Assembly: GCA_037102815.1 (NCBI GenBank) | Contig: BTPP01000002.1 | Span: forward strand, 2,852,001 to 2,916,000 | Source: Neurospora intermedia | Taxonomy: Eukaryota; Ascomycota; Sordariomycetes; Sordariales; Sordariaceae | Length of the DNA: 64,000 nt | Direction of reading: 5' to 3' | Shown: piece by piece, positions 1-11,890 of the stretch | Position numbering within the stretch: position 1 is the first letter of the stretch | Layout: each line of letters opens with the position of its first letter | Position numbers and translations under genes: made by a program | The notes under the pieces: generated by a model | What the model was told of the DNA's origin: nothing | What the model saw: only the letters and a program-made list of their open reading frames with translations | Databases searched by the model: none

Positions 1-694
1 TCAGCCCCGAGGAGTTGCGAGCCATTGTGCAAGAAGCCAAGCGGAGCAGCCGAGTAGTAGCCGCTCATGCCCACGGAAAGCCTGGTATCATGGCGGCTCT
101 GGATGCGGGAGTGAAGAGCATCGAACATGGCTCGTTCCTGGACGAGGAGGTTGCCGCCAAGATGAAGGAGAAGGATGCCATTCTGGTCCCTACACGCCAT
201 GTCGTCGAGGGCATGGCTGCTAATAATGACGACCTCGATCCACGGCAAAGAGCGAAGCTGGAGCGAACCATGCAGCTGTCGAGAGACAGCATCAAACTGG
301 CTCACCGGATGGGGGTCAAGATTGCCCTAGGGACAGACACTTTCCGCAGCGACAGGGATCATGCGGTAGCCCACGGGAAAAACGCCATGGAACTTCGCTA
401 CGCCATTGAGGCTGGGATGACTCCTCTTCAGGCCATAGAGATGGCAACCGCTACTCCTCCTGAAACCTTGTGAGTGTTGGATGTCGTCGATGCTGTTATG
501 TAGTTGTTGCTGACAATGGTCCGTCACTTTCCAGGGGTCCCCAGACTCGAAAGTCGGGCCAGCTCAAGGCTGGTTATGACGCCGACTTGATCGCCATCTC
601 GTCTAACCCGCTTGAAGACATTGAGATTTTGATAGATTCGGATAACATCACCCACGTGTGGAAGGGAGGCGTGTTGTTCAAGTCCCCTCAATAA
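1..694 (+). CDS. Amidohydrolase family protein, 3' end only
   Basis: The frame is open from the window edge, so the 5' part is missing. Exons visible: 1-469 and 535-694, joined across a 65-bp GT-AG intron (470-534) that keeps the frame (TT|G = Leu, then GPQTRKSGQL). The sequence shows the C-terminal half of a metal-dependent amidohydrolase barrel of the imidazolonepropionase/Xaa-Pro dipeptidase type: VVAAHAHG and SIEHGSFLD carry two typical metal-ligand histidines, and ALGTDTF carries the metal-binding aspartate. The tail KSGQLKAGYDADLIAI is the usual C-terminal composite-domain signature of this superfamily. Such enzymes hydrolyse C-N bonds in cyclic amides or dipeptides; the substrate here cannot be told. 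The family assignment is firm, the exact activity is not. Confidence 0.85.
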
Positions 695-2210
695 CTATGT
701 ACCGAGCAAGATGTATCAGTTGGATGGACCTTGGGGAACTTGATACCAAGCACGTGAAGGGATGAATGTTGGGAGCGCGTTGTCGATGGGATGGAACCAA
801 CTCCGAAGCTTGAGAAGAGTTGAAAGTGGAAGTCCACGAGGTGACATCGTGCAAGTAGCGCTACCATCGATCAGCGCACTTGCAGTGCTTGGGTGCTTGC
901 AGTGGAGACAGGATTGCGGGGCTGACCAAGGCTTCTCACGTGATCTGAGCTTTCGTTTCAAAGGTTCCCGAGTAGAGGTATACATAGTATTTTCAAGTCG
1001 AAATTGTTTGCAAATCAATGCTGTACCAGAGATCATGCCGCCGACAAGTTTGACAGTATAATTTCCAAATCTGACGAGCCACAAACTGGGTGACTGCGGA
1101 TTATTCGCGAATAGTAGTGCGGGACAATAACTACCTATCGGTTCGGATTTCTGCACTCGTCCCAATTCCGAAGCCGTCCGTCACTTCAGTTGAGCTGCCG
1201 CATTTGTCACCACATTGCTGACAAAGCATTCGGCCGACGACCCGCGGCCGCGACAAAGGAAAAGAGCACTGTTCGCTGCAAGGTCCCGTCCGGTGCAGTC
1301 GCCATTGCCTTGACTGGAAGCAACTTTGAACTTCTCAAACCAAGAACGACAAGCTTGAACGTAACTTTCAAGGCCAGTCCTGCAGTGGGTTTGTGTGAAT
1401 GGGAATCTGCAGTGATTTCGAGGTTTGAGCAAAGCCAAAACTTTTTACCGAAAACACTCCAGTCGGCAATCAGTTGTCACCCAGTCCCATTGCAACTCCC
1501 TTGTCGACCGTCTATCTCCGCCCACTTTTCCCACTTCCTCTGCATCCGATTACATACTCCGACCATACACTATTCCATCTTTCGTCGGCCGCTTTGCTGA
1601 GTCAACTTACACATCCAAGTTGCTTCCAACAGCCACACCACACCGCACCACACCGCACCACAGCAGCTCCACGCCTCCAGCTTTGAGCCTCGCTCCCATC
1701 CACCCTCCCTTGCGACGCTATTCAGAGGGCGCCGTTGCGTGTTACCGCACCATCATCTACTCAGCAGACAAGCTGGTCGAGATCTCCGGAAACCCTCACA
1801 GCACTTCACTGGGCACCCTTTCTCCCACGAGACAGACTTCTCATCACTGCTGAACTGGGCCTGATAATCGCTTCAACACCTACCAAACTTCGGCGCCACT
1901 TTTGATCCTACCACTTGACCTGACCCCGTCATTTTGAGGGTGTTTTTTGCATCAATCCCCATAAGGCCATCACCACAATCTGCACAAACCGTAGAGGTAA
2001 AAGCCCGCACCAGGTTGGTTTGATACATTGCTGACATCCAGCCCCGGCTTCTCAGAAAGTGTCCTGCGGTTACACAAAGTACCTAGCACAAAGCCACAAG
2101 ATATCTGCCCACCTGTACCGCAGTCTATAGTCCCCGGTCTGCGGAGCGGGCCTGCTGTACCACTTGCGAACCTAGTAGTCTTGGTGAGCGTTACAGTCAC
2201 ATAGAGAAGC
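695..2210. other. Intergenic: amidohydrolase 3' flank and kapC upstream region
   Basis: No supported gene. The second half (about 1450-2200) is strongly CT/CA-rich, with an imperfect CACACCGCACCA tandem near 1636-1662, typical of a long fungal promoter or 5' leader for the bZIP gene that follows. Open frames here have no recognisable domain. Confidence 0.6.
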
Positions 2211-4499
2211 ATGTCGACAAACCTTGAAATGGGTGAGTGTTTTCCCATCATCTCTTAGGTTTCCAGCCCCTGCCCTATCGTCCAGGCCGTCATGTATTAT
2301 TTTCCATGCCGATCAAGTCCACGAGCTGAGTTTTGGATACCCGACAACATGCAAGTGCTTACAACTCTTCCTACTCTCGGGTGGGGTACTTTACCATGTT
2401 CACGGATTTGAATAAGGCTTGTTTCTCTCTCTTGAGATACTATCTAAAGGTTCTCGGAAGCACCTCAGCTGCATGGCAGACAATCGTGGTTTTGGCTCAA
2501 TCATGTTGCAGTCAAATCCAGGACTGTCAGCACATCCGGTCGTTAAGCAACGGTCGCTCCAAGCCCTGTCTTTGTCATCCCCGTCCAATGTCATGTTACT
2601 GTTCGAGTATTGGAAGTGTTCCAGGCGTTATACGCCTCCTGGACATAAACCCTTCCTGCACCTTGGCTCTCATTCTTTCACTGCCTACCAATCCTCTACT
2701 ATCCTCTTACGCATAAAGCTGGAGTTCTTGGTCTCTGTAAGAGCCTGAGAATGCGAGATTAGTGGTCTTGCATCCCACCTGATTTGCGTAACTCACCCTG
2801 ACGAGGTTTGTGATCTTGTCACTGCCCCTATCACTTACATGCACCTCTCCTTCACGCTCGCGGCCATCTACATGCGCTTCGACTCCTCATCCCACGTATC
2901 AACCAAAACCAAGCCAACATCAACAAGACTGGCTAGTTGGGCCATGTTCGGCTGGAGGTTGTAGATACATCTATAATCTCTGCCTGCCAGCCGTCGCGGC
3001 CGCTTCCATACACATCTAAAACCCATGCGCTCTCTCTTTCCCTTCCAATTTGAAGCTCAACCAAGCTCCTATCTGTCACTGCACCCACGATCTTGGCCTT
3101 GTCATCTCCAGGAGCCAACAACACATTGTCTGACTGCCTTGATACAATTACTTTACCCATTCACTCCTGCATCACACGCTATTCTTTTCACAATGTCCTT
3201 TATCTTCTTCAAAACCATCCCGACCCAACCCTAAGCCACTGCTTGGGATATACTGACACCATCTATCCATCCAGAGCCGAGGGCTCGCGATTCACCGGCT
3301 GAGCCTATTCTAGCAAATAACCACACCGACCAAGCCGCCTACCAAATTCCAGCTTACCCAAATCACCCAACTTCGCCTTCTGGCGGACAAGGAGGAAGTC
3401 GGACCTCGCCCATAGCAGCAGCACCACCAGCTCTGCCCCATGGATACAACCATCCACCAACTGGCCCACACGAAGCACATTTGCACCCGGAATTACGAAC
3501 TCACGAGTCAGGCCCCACAAACGGATATCAACCAGTGCCCGGAATGATGCCTGTTGGCGTCCCTCCCCAACCCGAGCAACAAGGTGCCATGCCTGCCCCC
3601 AGTACGCCTGTTGGTGTATCACAAATGGGAATCGTGAGCCCGGGCGATAGCGCTGGGGATGGTAGGAAGTCCAAACGAGAACTGTCACAGTCGAAGCGCG
3701 CTGCCCAAAACCGCGCCGCACAGGTCAGTAGTCCCCGATTCCTTGCGTTCTGGAAGATTGGTAAGCTTTGTTGTATGACCGATGCCGCAATCGCATCATC
3801 GGCCTGCATCTGGACTAGTCGCAATGGCGTGACGAAGGCCAACATGCAATACTGCAATACTGCTAGCAGTCGTTCAGCTGCGACAACTTTCCAACGGATC
3901 AAGCTAATCATGTGCTACTACTACAGAGAGCATTCCGTCAACGAAAAGAAGGTTACATCAAGAAGTTGGAGCAACAAGTCAGAGATTACAGCGAGATGGA
4001 GATGAGCTTCAAGGCCCTGCAAAACGAAAACTTCGCGTTAAGGGACTACATTCTTCACCTGCAAAATCGACTCATTGACGTCCAGGGCGACTACCCACAA
4101 CCTCCTCCGAACATCAGCCTAGCAACCCCCCACACTCAGCAACTTCAGCAACAGCAACCGCCTCCACCACCCTCCGTACCTCACGGCATTGCGCCTGATC
4201 CAGTCCAAGCTGTACAGCAGGTTCCTCCCGCTACCAGTGCTCCGTCGGCATCCTTGGAGGAAGCCGCGCAAGCCGTAGCCGGCCTGAGCCGAAGTGATCA
4301 CCACATGGGTGGAACTTCCCGGGATCCCTATAACACGGCGGTCTCGGCTGCCGCCGCTGCCGCAGCGGCAGCGGCGGCGGCGGCGGCATCTCGCACAGAT
4401 GATGACGCGAGGACGGCGGAGGTGATTCAGAGGCAATTGCAGGCGGATAACAACTCAGGCATGTCGGATGGTCTCCCACTCCAGCAAGCAGCTATATAG
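2211..4499 (+). CDS. kapC: KapC-like bZIP transcription factor
   Basis: Model: 2211-2232, 3275-3723, 3927-4499 (347 aa). Exon 1 encodes only MSTNLEM plus one base. The 1042-bp intron 1 ends at CAG 3272-3274 and restores the frame (G|AG = Glu, then PRARDSP). Intron 2 (203 bp) falls inside the basic region between RAAQ and RAFRQRK. The bZIP spans about residues 140-205: KRELSQSKRAAQNRAAQ, the N-x7-R DNA-contact signature NRAAQRAFR, then a coiled coil with heptads (YIKKLEQQV...FALRDYILHLQNRL). This closely resembles the fungal KapC family. The N-terminus is Pro/Gln/His-rich; the C-terminus has Gln/Pro runs and an alanine tract of about 15 near residues 299-314. Expected to be a nuclear DNA-binding dimer. 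The bZIP is certain, exon 1 is inferred from phase and could differ. Confidence 0.85.
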
Positions 4500-6460
4500 G
4501 AAAATGCTGGCACAACAGATTCAATTGGTGGAAAGTACGGGTCTGCAAACCAGTGTCGATTGCCAATCTGCTGTCGAGCTGTGGTTCGGCGTTCTTATAC
4601 CGTCTATTTTTTGGACCTCGGTTTTTGGCTTTGTCACTTTACCATGGCGTTGCGGATTGATCTCTATAATTCGAATTCGTTACCTTTCACCTTTGGATTC
4701 TTTTGGTGATTTTTGGTGCAGCGTGGTCCTTGTGTCTTGCCGATAGGAAACATGAGGCGAATGACATATGTGTAGGTTGGGGCGGGAGAAAGCGTTTTCT
4801 GTCTGAATGTGTGTTTTTGCGTGTGTATATGCTTCTCAAATCACGTTTGAATGACGAAGGTAAACCACGTGGGAGTATAAGACCTTCATCTGGTCGCATT
4901 AAGCAAAAGTCTTCTTGATTAACGAAGGTACTGGGAATAGATAAGAATAAATATCAGAACCAACGAAAGGAACGCAACCGTGCCCTTTCTCTGTCATATC
5001 GTGCTTCCAAACATCTATATTTCAACGGCCACAGAAACAAGATTTTGGTGCTTCTCATAACGCCACAGGATATATACCAGTAATCTACATTTCCCTCGCC
5101 GTGTTCCCGCTCCATCTCGATATTTACATAAACACTTTTTGTTGATATCTCTGCATTCTTCGCTACATCCAGTCTAGGTACCTAATATCTCTATCATCTG
5201 CACAAAAAGAGAAGGAACGTGTCGGGGAAGGGCATTCACCTACTGTACCTGCCTGTCGGCCCTTGTCAAGTTGGAAGGTTGGTCCCGCCTTGAAGGAAAG
5301 ACATCGATGGTGTATATATAGCTCTAGAGAAGGCAATACCCAGGTGCAGCAAAAATGCTATTGCCAACCAGGGAAGGAAGCAATTTATGGGTCGGTTAGG
5401 GAAGCAGGCCAGCAATGGCCGAAAGAGGATGCCGGGCTTGAAGCTAGGAGGTGAACGAGGAATGGGTAGTTAATCAATGACTTCTGCAACTGGGTTTCCA
5501 GCGTTGCTCACGGTTGATGGGTAGGATGAAAGGGAGTAGGTTCGTTGATCAGGCTTACTAACGGTTCCTCACCGTGACCACGGGTCAAATACTGCAGCAG
5601 AATCCATGTGCCCCATTGCACCTTCCACTTCCAAGTTTCTCAATTCTCCTTTGTTTTCGCTCGTAGACAAGTTTGTTGGGCATGTGATAACGAGTAAAAC
5701 AAAGACAATCGTAAGGAGATCGAGAAAACCGACTGGGTGACCCGATGTTCACGAGAAAGATTTAGGTAAAGAAAACATTATCAATATAATTTCGTAGGAT
5801 ACATACAACTAGGTATTAAGGTAATAAAGTCGTACCAGACAACTTTTCTTCCTTTCCTGCCTGCCCACTTGCAAGATAAAAAAGCACTCCGCCTGGCCTG
5901 GCCTGGCTTGCCCTGTCCTGTCTTCTCTTCCTCCAGCGCTATTCCGTCATGCAAAATAAAATACAAAAGAGAAGTTTCTATGGTGTTGGTATGATGTACT
6001 GTTTTTCCAGAATCAAATGAAGTAAACCACTAAACGCTTCGCTTCTTTTAGCAACGTCAACCTCCTTTGCTCGTCATGCAAACCTCGAACAACCGATCCT
6101 GTAAAACATCCGTGGTAAATCACGGAAAAAGGACTCAGAGAACTACTAACCCGCGGCCGCCACTGCAGCCCCGTCGTCGGACTAAACACTGACATATCTC
6201 GCTTCAGCCGATCCGGCCTCATGAGTGGTCCCCGGCCACGACCGCGGCCTTCGGCTTCACTCCCACTCCCACCTTCACACCACTGTCGTCCCTAACGCTG
6301 TTGGGGAGTTACACAAATCCGCAACATCTCTTATCAAGATTTCTACCCTCTCACTCTTCCTATACCTGGCCAACACTTCCTTGAGCAACCCACTCCCCGC
6401 AGTCCCCGGAGTGACAGCCCCAGGAGTAGAACGCGCCAAGCAAGGACTGTTGATGAAGAG
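4500..6460. other. Intergenic between two convergent genes
   Basis: About 2 kb between the 3' ends of kapC (+) and the next gene (-). AT-richer stretches with possible polyadenylation hexamers (AATAAA in GATAAGAATAAATATC near 4941-4956; AATAAAATAC near 5955). A short palindrome TAGGTACCTA lies near 5175. The plus-strand open frame 6225-6926 overlaps the minus-strand gene and has biased composition, so I read it as a shadow. Confidence 0.5.
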
Positions 6461-8923
6461 TTATGCCGGTGGCGGCGCCACCAACACCGGCGTAGCCTGC
6501 TTCGTCTCCGCCACACTGTCTAGGTCATGTGTCGTACTCGTCAGCTTTGGTGCCGCCCCCGGCCCTCGCGCCTTGAGTGTTCCCGCGCGCGTGATGGTGA
6601 TTTGGTTGGCTTTCACAGAGCGCGAGCGCTGCAGGGAACCGGCGCTGACGGAGGCGCTGCGGGCGAGGGGGATCGGAGGTGGTCTTCCCGATCGTGATTG
6701 GGTGGGGGGCTGCGAGGGGGAGCGTCGTAGTTGCGGTCCAGATGGCGAAGGAGAAGATGGTAACGAATCGACCCGTTTCGGCCGGGCGCCGGCGCGGCGG
6801 GAGATGCTGATGGTGCGGGCGACGGAGATCTCGACGGCGGCTTTGACGATGGGGTCGGCTTCTTCGGCTTCTTCCTCGGCGGCTGCGGCGAGGTCGACGG
6901 AGGGGGAGAGAGTGTGGCCTTTGTGAACAGGTAAGAGGGGGGATGAGGCTGTGGGAAGGGACGGGCTTTCGGGGCTAAGGATTGGAGGTGAAGTCGTTCC
7001 TGGCATGGGCGACTGCGGCGGCGGCGAAGTAGGTGAGCGTGTTAACTGGACTGAAACCACTTCCCGCGGTTCGGGTGGCTGGTAGACGGTTGGTTTGAGA
7101 AGAAATGGACTGACGATTTTCGGCTCAGTCGACTGCCGGCTGCTCGAGACGTCTAGAAATTGTGCTGGCGAGCTCTCAGGGGTATCGAGCATAAGAATCG
7201 ATTCTCCGGGCGCGAAATGGGAGTCTTTGCGTGGGGGGAAAGCCTGTTCCAATTTGGACTGATGTTGCTGCTGCTCTTCCAGGGGCCTCTGCTTGTGATC
7301 GGCACGTTTCTGCTCTTTCATTGTCCGCGGCGAGATTATCGGCACTCCCTTTTTCTCCCTACGAGGGGGAGCATCCAATGGCTGCAAGTAGTCAGAAAAA
7401 CCATCCACCGTTGGTGACGGGATAACGGCCGGTGATGAGTGTGCACGTGATCGAGGACTTGGGGGAACAGCAAGTTGTTGACGGCCTGGTATTGGTGGTA
7501 AAGTTGACAAAGATGGTGATCGTGTCGGCTGGGGCGAGCTTGCCCTACGGAACTGTTTTACCTCCTCTTCGCGCTGAGCCACGTTGACGGACTTGAGCTT
7601 TTCGAGCGTAGCCTGACGCCTCTCCAGGAGTGTCATCTTGCTGTTTCTTTTTTGCTGTTGCGGATTCAAGACTCCACTAAACATGACGCTGTATCGATCC
7701 AGTGTGATACTCGGAATCTCCACGTCAAGTCGTAAGGGAGCACTAGTCTCCGAGTTGGGCGCAATACTCCGTGATCGATCATTCCAAGAGCTTACTGGAG
7801 GCACCGGCGGTGGTGGTGGCTGCCTCCGCTGCCGTGGCTCGACAGGCACAGTAAGTGTACTTGTTGGGAGATCTGTATTCGACCTGACGAGCAGTGGGAC
7901 ATGCTTCTGTCCCTTTTTCCCACTGATCGCGTGGTTCCTCGGTGGGACGGCACTGCCAGCAGCTTCCCGCCCACTGCTTGTTGACGACAGAGAAACCGCA
8001 GAACTGTTTGCAGAAATGAGGTCGGCGGCCTTTGCTGTATTTGACTGCTTTCCCCTCCCGAACAGGGCTCCAAATATTCTTTGTCTTGTCGTCTTTCGTC
8101 TTTGAAGAGGGGGTGCTGGAGGGGCTGTCTGAAGCACCATTTGCGGCGCTGCTGCTGGCGGTGGCGGTGGTGGTGAAGGAGTCCTTCGAGGTGGTGTGAT
8201 ACTTTGTGGTTGCCATGAGCCGGGTTGAACTAAGGAGGTTTGCGAAGGGCTTCCCAGAGCCATTCCGATCGGAACCTCCATTGAGGTCATGAAGGATTCG
8301 TGGCCAGTCATAGGGGCTGGAGCTAGAAACGAAGTCATACTGGATGTTGCTGCTTGATCCGGACTCGCCTCTGGCGTTGGCAGGTTTCCACCTCTGATAT
8401 CCATCACGTATGGTTGCATGCGTAAGGGATTCAGCTTTTCAGTCCCCCTCCACCCATCCACAGTGAGGAGCATGTCGTCCCTCGACTTGCGTTTCTCACT
8501 AATTGACCTCGAACTTGCTGACCTGAAGGATCCAGGTCCAGCCGAAGTGCTTGGTCGAAGCGGCATGACGGCTATGGCAGCGGCGACAACGTCGGGAGTG
8601 AAAACCTGGCGAGACAGACGACGGACGAGATAGGGTTTCCATCTGCCAGGAAAGGAGAGGTGGCAGACATTGCGGTTTTGAGTAGGACGGCCACGTCCAG
8701 TTGCGTTGCGTAGGGCAGAACCTGACACAAAACCTGGTCCTGGGATGAAGGAGGCCCATGGGTCCTGGCCGTGCACAATAATACCCTCGTTGTTGACTCC
8801 TGGATGGAGCCCACGATGTCGGCCAAAACCCTGGGGGAGGTCGATTGGTCTGGGCCGCTTAGCCCCTTTCATCGTGGTGCCCGCTGTCGTCATGCCTTTG
8901 GCAGTGGGCTCCAGGCCTTGCAT
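6461..8923 (-). CDS. Large disordered Ser/Pro-rich protein of unknown function
   Basis: Single open frame of 820 aa, start ATG at 8923, stop at 6461; no intron is needed. I do not recognise the family. The first ~115 residues look folded (VHGQDPWASFIPGPGF, then NVCHLSFPGRWKPYLVRRL) and are probably the conserved part. The remainder is low-complexity: many Ser/Pro/Arg runs, polyproline segments (PPPPPPAAAP, QPPPPPVPPVSSW) that resemble SH3/WW ligands, repeated SPS/SPT phosphoacceptor-like motifs and a short charged helix (MTLLERRQATLEKLKSVNVAQREEEV). No signal peptide or membrane segment. The composition suggests a scaffold or signalling/cytoskeletal adaptor, but that is only inference. The 3' neighbour kapC is convergent. 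Confidence 0.7.
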   Translation of the reverse strand: MQGLEPTAKGMTTAGTTMKGAKRPRPIDLPQGFGRHRGLHPGVNNEGIIVHGQDPWASFIPGPGFVSGSALRNATGRGRPTQNRNVCHLSFPGRWKPYLVRRLSRQVFTPDVVAAAIAVMPLRPSTSAGPGSFRSASSRSISEKRKSRDDMLLTVDGWRGTEKLNPLRMQPYVMDIRGGNLPTPEASPDQAATSSMTSFLAPAPMTGHESFMTSMEVPIGMALGSPSQTSLVQPGSWQPQSITPPRRTPSPPPPPPAAAPQMVLQTAPPAPPLQRRKTTRQRIFGALFGRGKQSNTAKAADLISANSSAVSLSSTSSGREAAGSAVPPRNHAISGKKGQKHVPLLVRSNTDLPTSTLTVPVEPRQRRQPPPPPVPPVSSWNDRSRSIAPNSETSAPLRLDVEIPSITLDRYSVMFSGVLNPQQQKRNSKMTLLERRQATLEKLKSVNVAQREEEVKQFRRASSPQPTRSPSLSTLPPIPGRQQLAVPPSPRSRAHSSPAVIPSPTVDGFSDYLQPLDAPPRREKKGVPIISPRTMKEQKRADHKQRPLEEQQQHQSKLEQAFPPRKDSHFAPGESILMLDTPESSPAQFLDVSSSRQSTEPKIVSPFLLKPTVYQPPEPREVVSVQLTRSPTSPPPQSPMPGTTSPPILSPESPSLPTASSPLLPVHKGHTLSPSVDLAAAAEEEAEEADPIVKAAVEISVARTISISRRAGARPKRVDSLPSSPSPSGPQLRRSPSQPPTQSRSGRPPPIPLARSASVSAGSLQRSRSVKANQITITRAGTLKARGPGAAPKLTSTTHDLDSVAETKQATPVLVAPPPA

Positions 8924-11890
8924 CCGCCGCTAATGTCGCTAGGTGCCCTGGCTCAACCACGGATGTCCACCGATGGTACCTGGATAGGCCGGGAAAGACC
9001 CTGAAATGTTTGTTTCGAATTATCGTCTGGGAATCGTAGCAATCACCGAAGGCGAAATGGCGGAGCGAATTGAGAAGGAGGAATCACCTCACCGGCATTT
9101 GAGCAAATGAAGGACGCTGTCAACCCAAAGAGAAGAAGGATTAAGAGGAGCCATCCTGGCCACAATATCCAGGATGGGTGAATGCCAAAGGCAGTGGCGC
9201 GCCTAACAAAGCTATATTGATGAGGATATAGAGGAGACAATTTACCTAGAGCCTCGAATGATTTCATTGTGTTGGCTCGCCAAACACCAGCCCAACAGCC
9301 ATCCGAGAATCGCATGAAAGCTCGTTGCCAGGCTTCGATCGAGCACAATGTTCTGGAAGGCCATTGTCCAACCAAGATGGCCGAGGCCCTTGATGCTTTT
9401 CCCAGTGAGGTTGATCACCGCCAGGGATTTGGCTCAATATTGCCCAAATCATGAAGATGAAGTCTTGGAAGGAATCTGGGGTTGATGACAGAGGAAAGAA
9501 AACTGACGAGCAGGTGGAGAGTTGTCGAGGCTTCCCTCGTCTAGCATTGGACAATCTGGAACATTATGTGTGTACAATGCAAGGGGCGCAACAGATCCAC
9601 TTCCAGGGCTATCCTAGCATGGCCTTCTTCGGCTGCTTCCTGGCTTGGGCGTGTCTCATGTTGATGGCTCCCGCCGTGTACACTACACTACTCCAACGAT
9701 GGTTTGGACTCGGGAACCGGGAGAGATGCGCCATGATCGGGATCCTGGTCTCCACAAAGGATATGAGACTGCCCAAAAGAGGATTGGGGCACGCCGACAC
9801 CGATCCCAGGAGTTGCCTCGAGAAGCCATGCTGGATCATATCGAAGTCGATATTGCAAAGGATGTGTAGCCATTATTAGCCAATGCTGTGTTTGGAGTTA
9901 GCGGACAAAGAGGGAGGCGTCGTTCGATCCGTGAACGAGACCCTAGCATCAAACAACCGCAACAATGCCACAACATGTCGTTGGTTTCGCCGCATCTTGC
10001 TATTTGCTGATTTGACGCCGCCGTGGACGTCGAGGTTGTGAACCGTAATAAATGGTGCCTTGTGCAGATGTGGAGATGACGATGAGATCCCGTCCGTCCT
10101 AGCAAACTCGCGAGCTTACCAAGGGGGGGCTCATTGTGCTGGGAGCATCGGATTTGGGCGATGACTGCCTTATCCTTGGTAATGACTGTCGAAGTAGTAC
10201 GAAGTATGCGGTGTATCTTACATGTGCATGTCTTTTACGATGTTGTCAAAACCAGGCGCTAGACTCTCAGGCCAGCAATTCCAATGTCCACCAGCGTGCC
10301 AAGACGTCGGTTAAATGATGTTAAAAGGGGCCGGTTATGAATCCGAAAATGTCGAGGCTACGTCTCAAAGATGCACAACTCCAGTCAGCGACAACCTGCC
10401 TGACTGGAACCCTGGACATCATACACCCTTGAGTCAAGATTCGTATGATATAAGAGCTGCCGGCTTGAACAGGTAACCTTTGGTTTTCACCATACCTTTA
10501 GATGGGTAGCTTATAGCTCAGGGATTTCGTAGCTTAGTAAAGATTCGAGATTGGCGTTGGCAACGTTGACGTAAGGAGATCCTTCTCGTCAAGTACATAA
10601 TTCAGCAATTTGTGCCTGTTGTTGGCGCCTTGGTCCCGTCGTTTCTTTGTGTCATGTTGGATGAAATGGAGGTCTAGAGGAAAGAGATGCTCAATGGATC
10701 TCTGATTCGCCGTGCACTAACCGACAATCCACGAGGCAAGCCGAACGCTAGAGCATGCGTCTGCATTCAAGGAGCTCCGCTTGTTGTTGGGACGACAGGC
10801 GGGATGGATCCGAATGCTTGACCCTCTTGGCGTCATATGCAAACTGTTTTCCGTGCTTTCCAACCCCGTCATCGTCTTCACTGATGCGTGCGCCATGCAG
10901 ACAACGGCGTGCTTTGCTGCTCCTCTTTGTTGGGATGAATGAGGGGCATCGGAGCAATGAATTCGACATGGTGTTGGGGCACAGCATCAGAGAAGATGGA
11001 CGTCCGTCAGATTATCTTCATACTACTGTTGTTGATGTCAGACTGAAACGTCGAGACTACGACAGCAAACTCTTCTTGCTGTCCGTCTCGGCGGTCAATG
11101 AGGCGGAATGGGGTCGTGGAATTCCATGGCCCTGCAAAAGAACGGTGAAGAATTCCAAGTCTTGTGGATGAAGAAGAAGCTGCCACTTGTTTGTTGAAGA
11201 GGGGCCCACTGTTGACCACTTCGGTTGCTCCCGTCGATCCAGCTTGGAAATGCCGCTGAGAGTCGAATGCTTCGTCCAGAAAGGCTGTCTGCTAACAATC
11301 ATCCTGTTCTTACAATACGATCATATGTTAAGGAGATACCTACCTCTAGGTAAGTCTCACCTGCCGAGCCCCTCCGCGACTCCGAATCAAAAGGTCATCG
11401 TCCAGGGGGGCTTCCTTTGGCGGGGCACCTCGCTGAAGTGACGAGGAGGGGCCTGGCTGCCAGTGAGGGGGCTCCTCTCTCAAGAGCTTCCAATCCACAC
11501 GCAACGGGAATCCACAACCACCAGGCACCGTTACCCGGCCCCATTCACCAGCTGGCCTTCGCTGGCTTCCTGGTTTAGCCCACTAGAATGCCAGGACCAG
11601 TGAGTCGTTCCCCTCCACTGTCATGTCACCGCTTCCCCTTTTCGCATCCAATCCATAGAGGTATCCAGTCGCCGCTCCGCTATCTTCCGCCGCCGCTTAG
11701 CCCCCCCAAAGACTACCGGCCCCCCCCCCTCCCCCCTTTGCCAACCGGACCGCGTTTGTTTGGGTTTCCCTTTTTTTTAATCCTACCCGAAAGCCAGCTT
11801 CTTCGTCGTCGTTGTCTGTCGATACACTCCTCCTTCAACTCAACCACCGAGTCCTTTCCATCACACCAACATCACACAAATCCCGACAAA
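8924..11890. other. Long intergenic region with coding-like scraps
   Basis: Nearly 3 kb between the 5' ends of the disordered-protein gene (-) and profilin (+). No gene model can be defended. Short open frames at 9043-9375 (-), 10755-11171 (+) and 10748-10987 (-) lack recognisable domains. The last 300 bp (11,590-11,890) are CT-rich with C and T runs at 11,701-11,780, a typical promoter/leader of a highly expressed fungal gene, here profilin. Confidence 0.5.
9348..9869 (+). other. Possible gene or gene remnant, unresolved
   Basis: Three neighbouring plus-strand frames look more protein-like than background. 9348-9485 begins MFWKAIVQPRWPRPLMLFP and ends ...EDEVLEGIWG. 9610-9770 has a membrane-like stretch (AFFGCFLAWACLMLMAP) followed by TLLQRWFGLGNRERCAMIG. 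Another frame ends at 9869 with ELPREAMLDHIEVDIAKDV. I could not join them by convincing GT-AG junctions with matching phase. It may be a real small membrane-protein gene with introns I cannot place, a decayed gene, or chance. No family recognised. Confidence 0.2.

Noticed and set aside
6225-6926. 233-aa plus-strand open frame
   Set aside because: It overlaps the 820-aa minus-strand gene in its low-complexity region, has no domain, and its composition mirrors the antisense of Ser/Pro codons.
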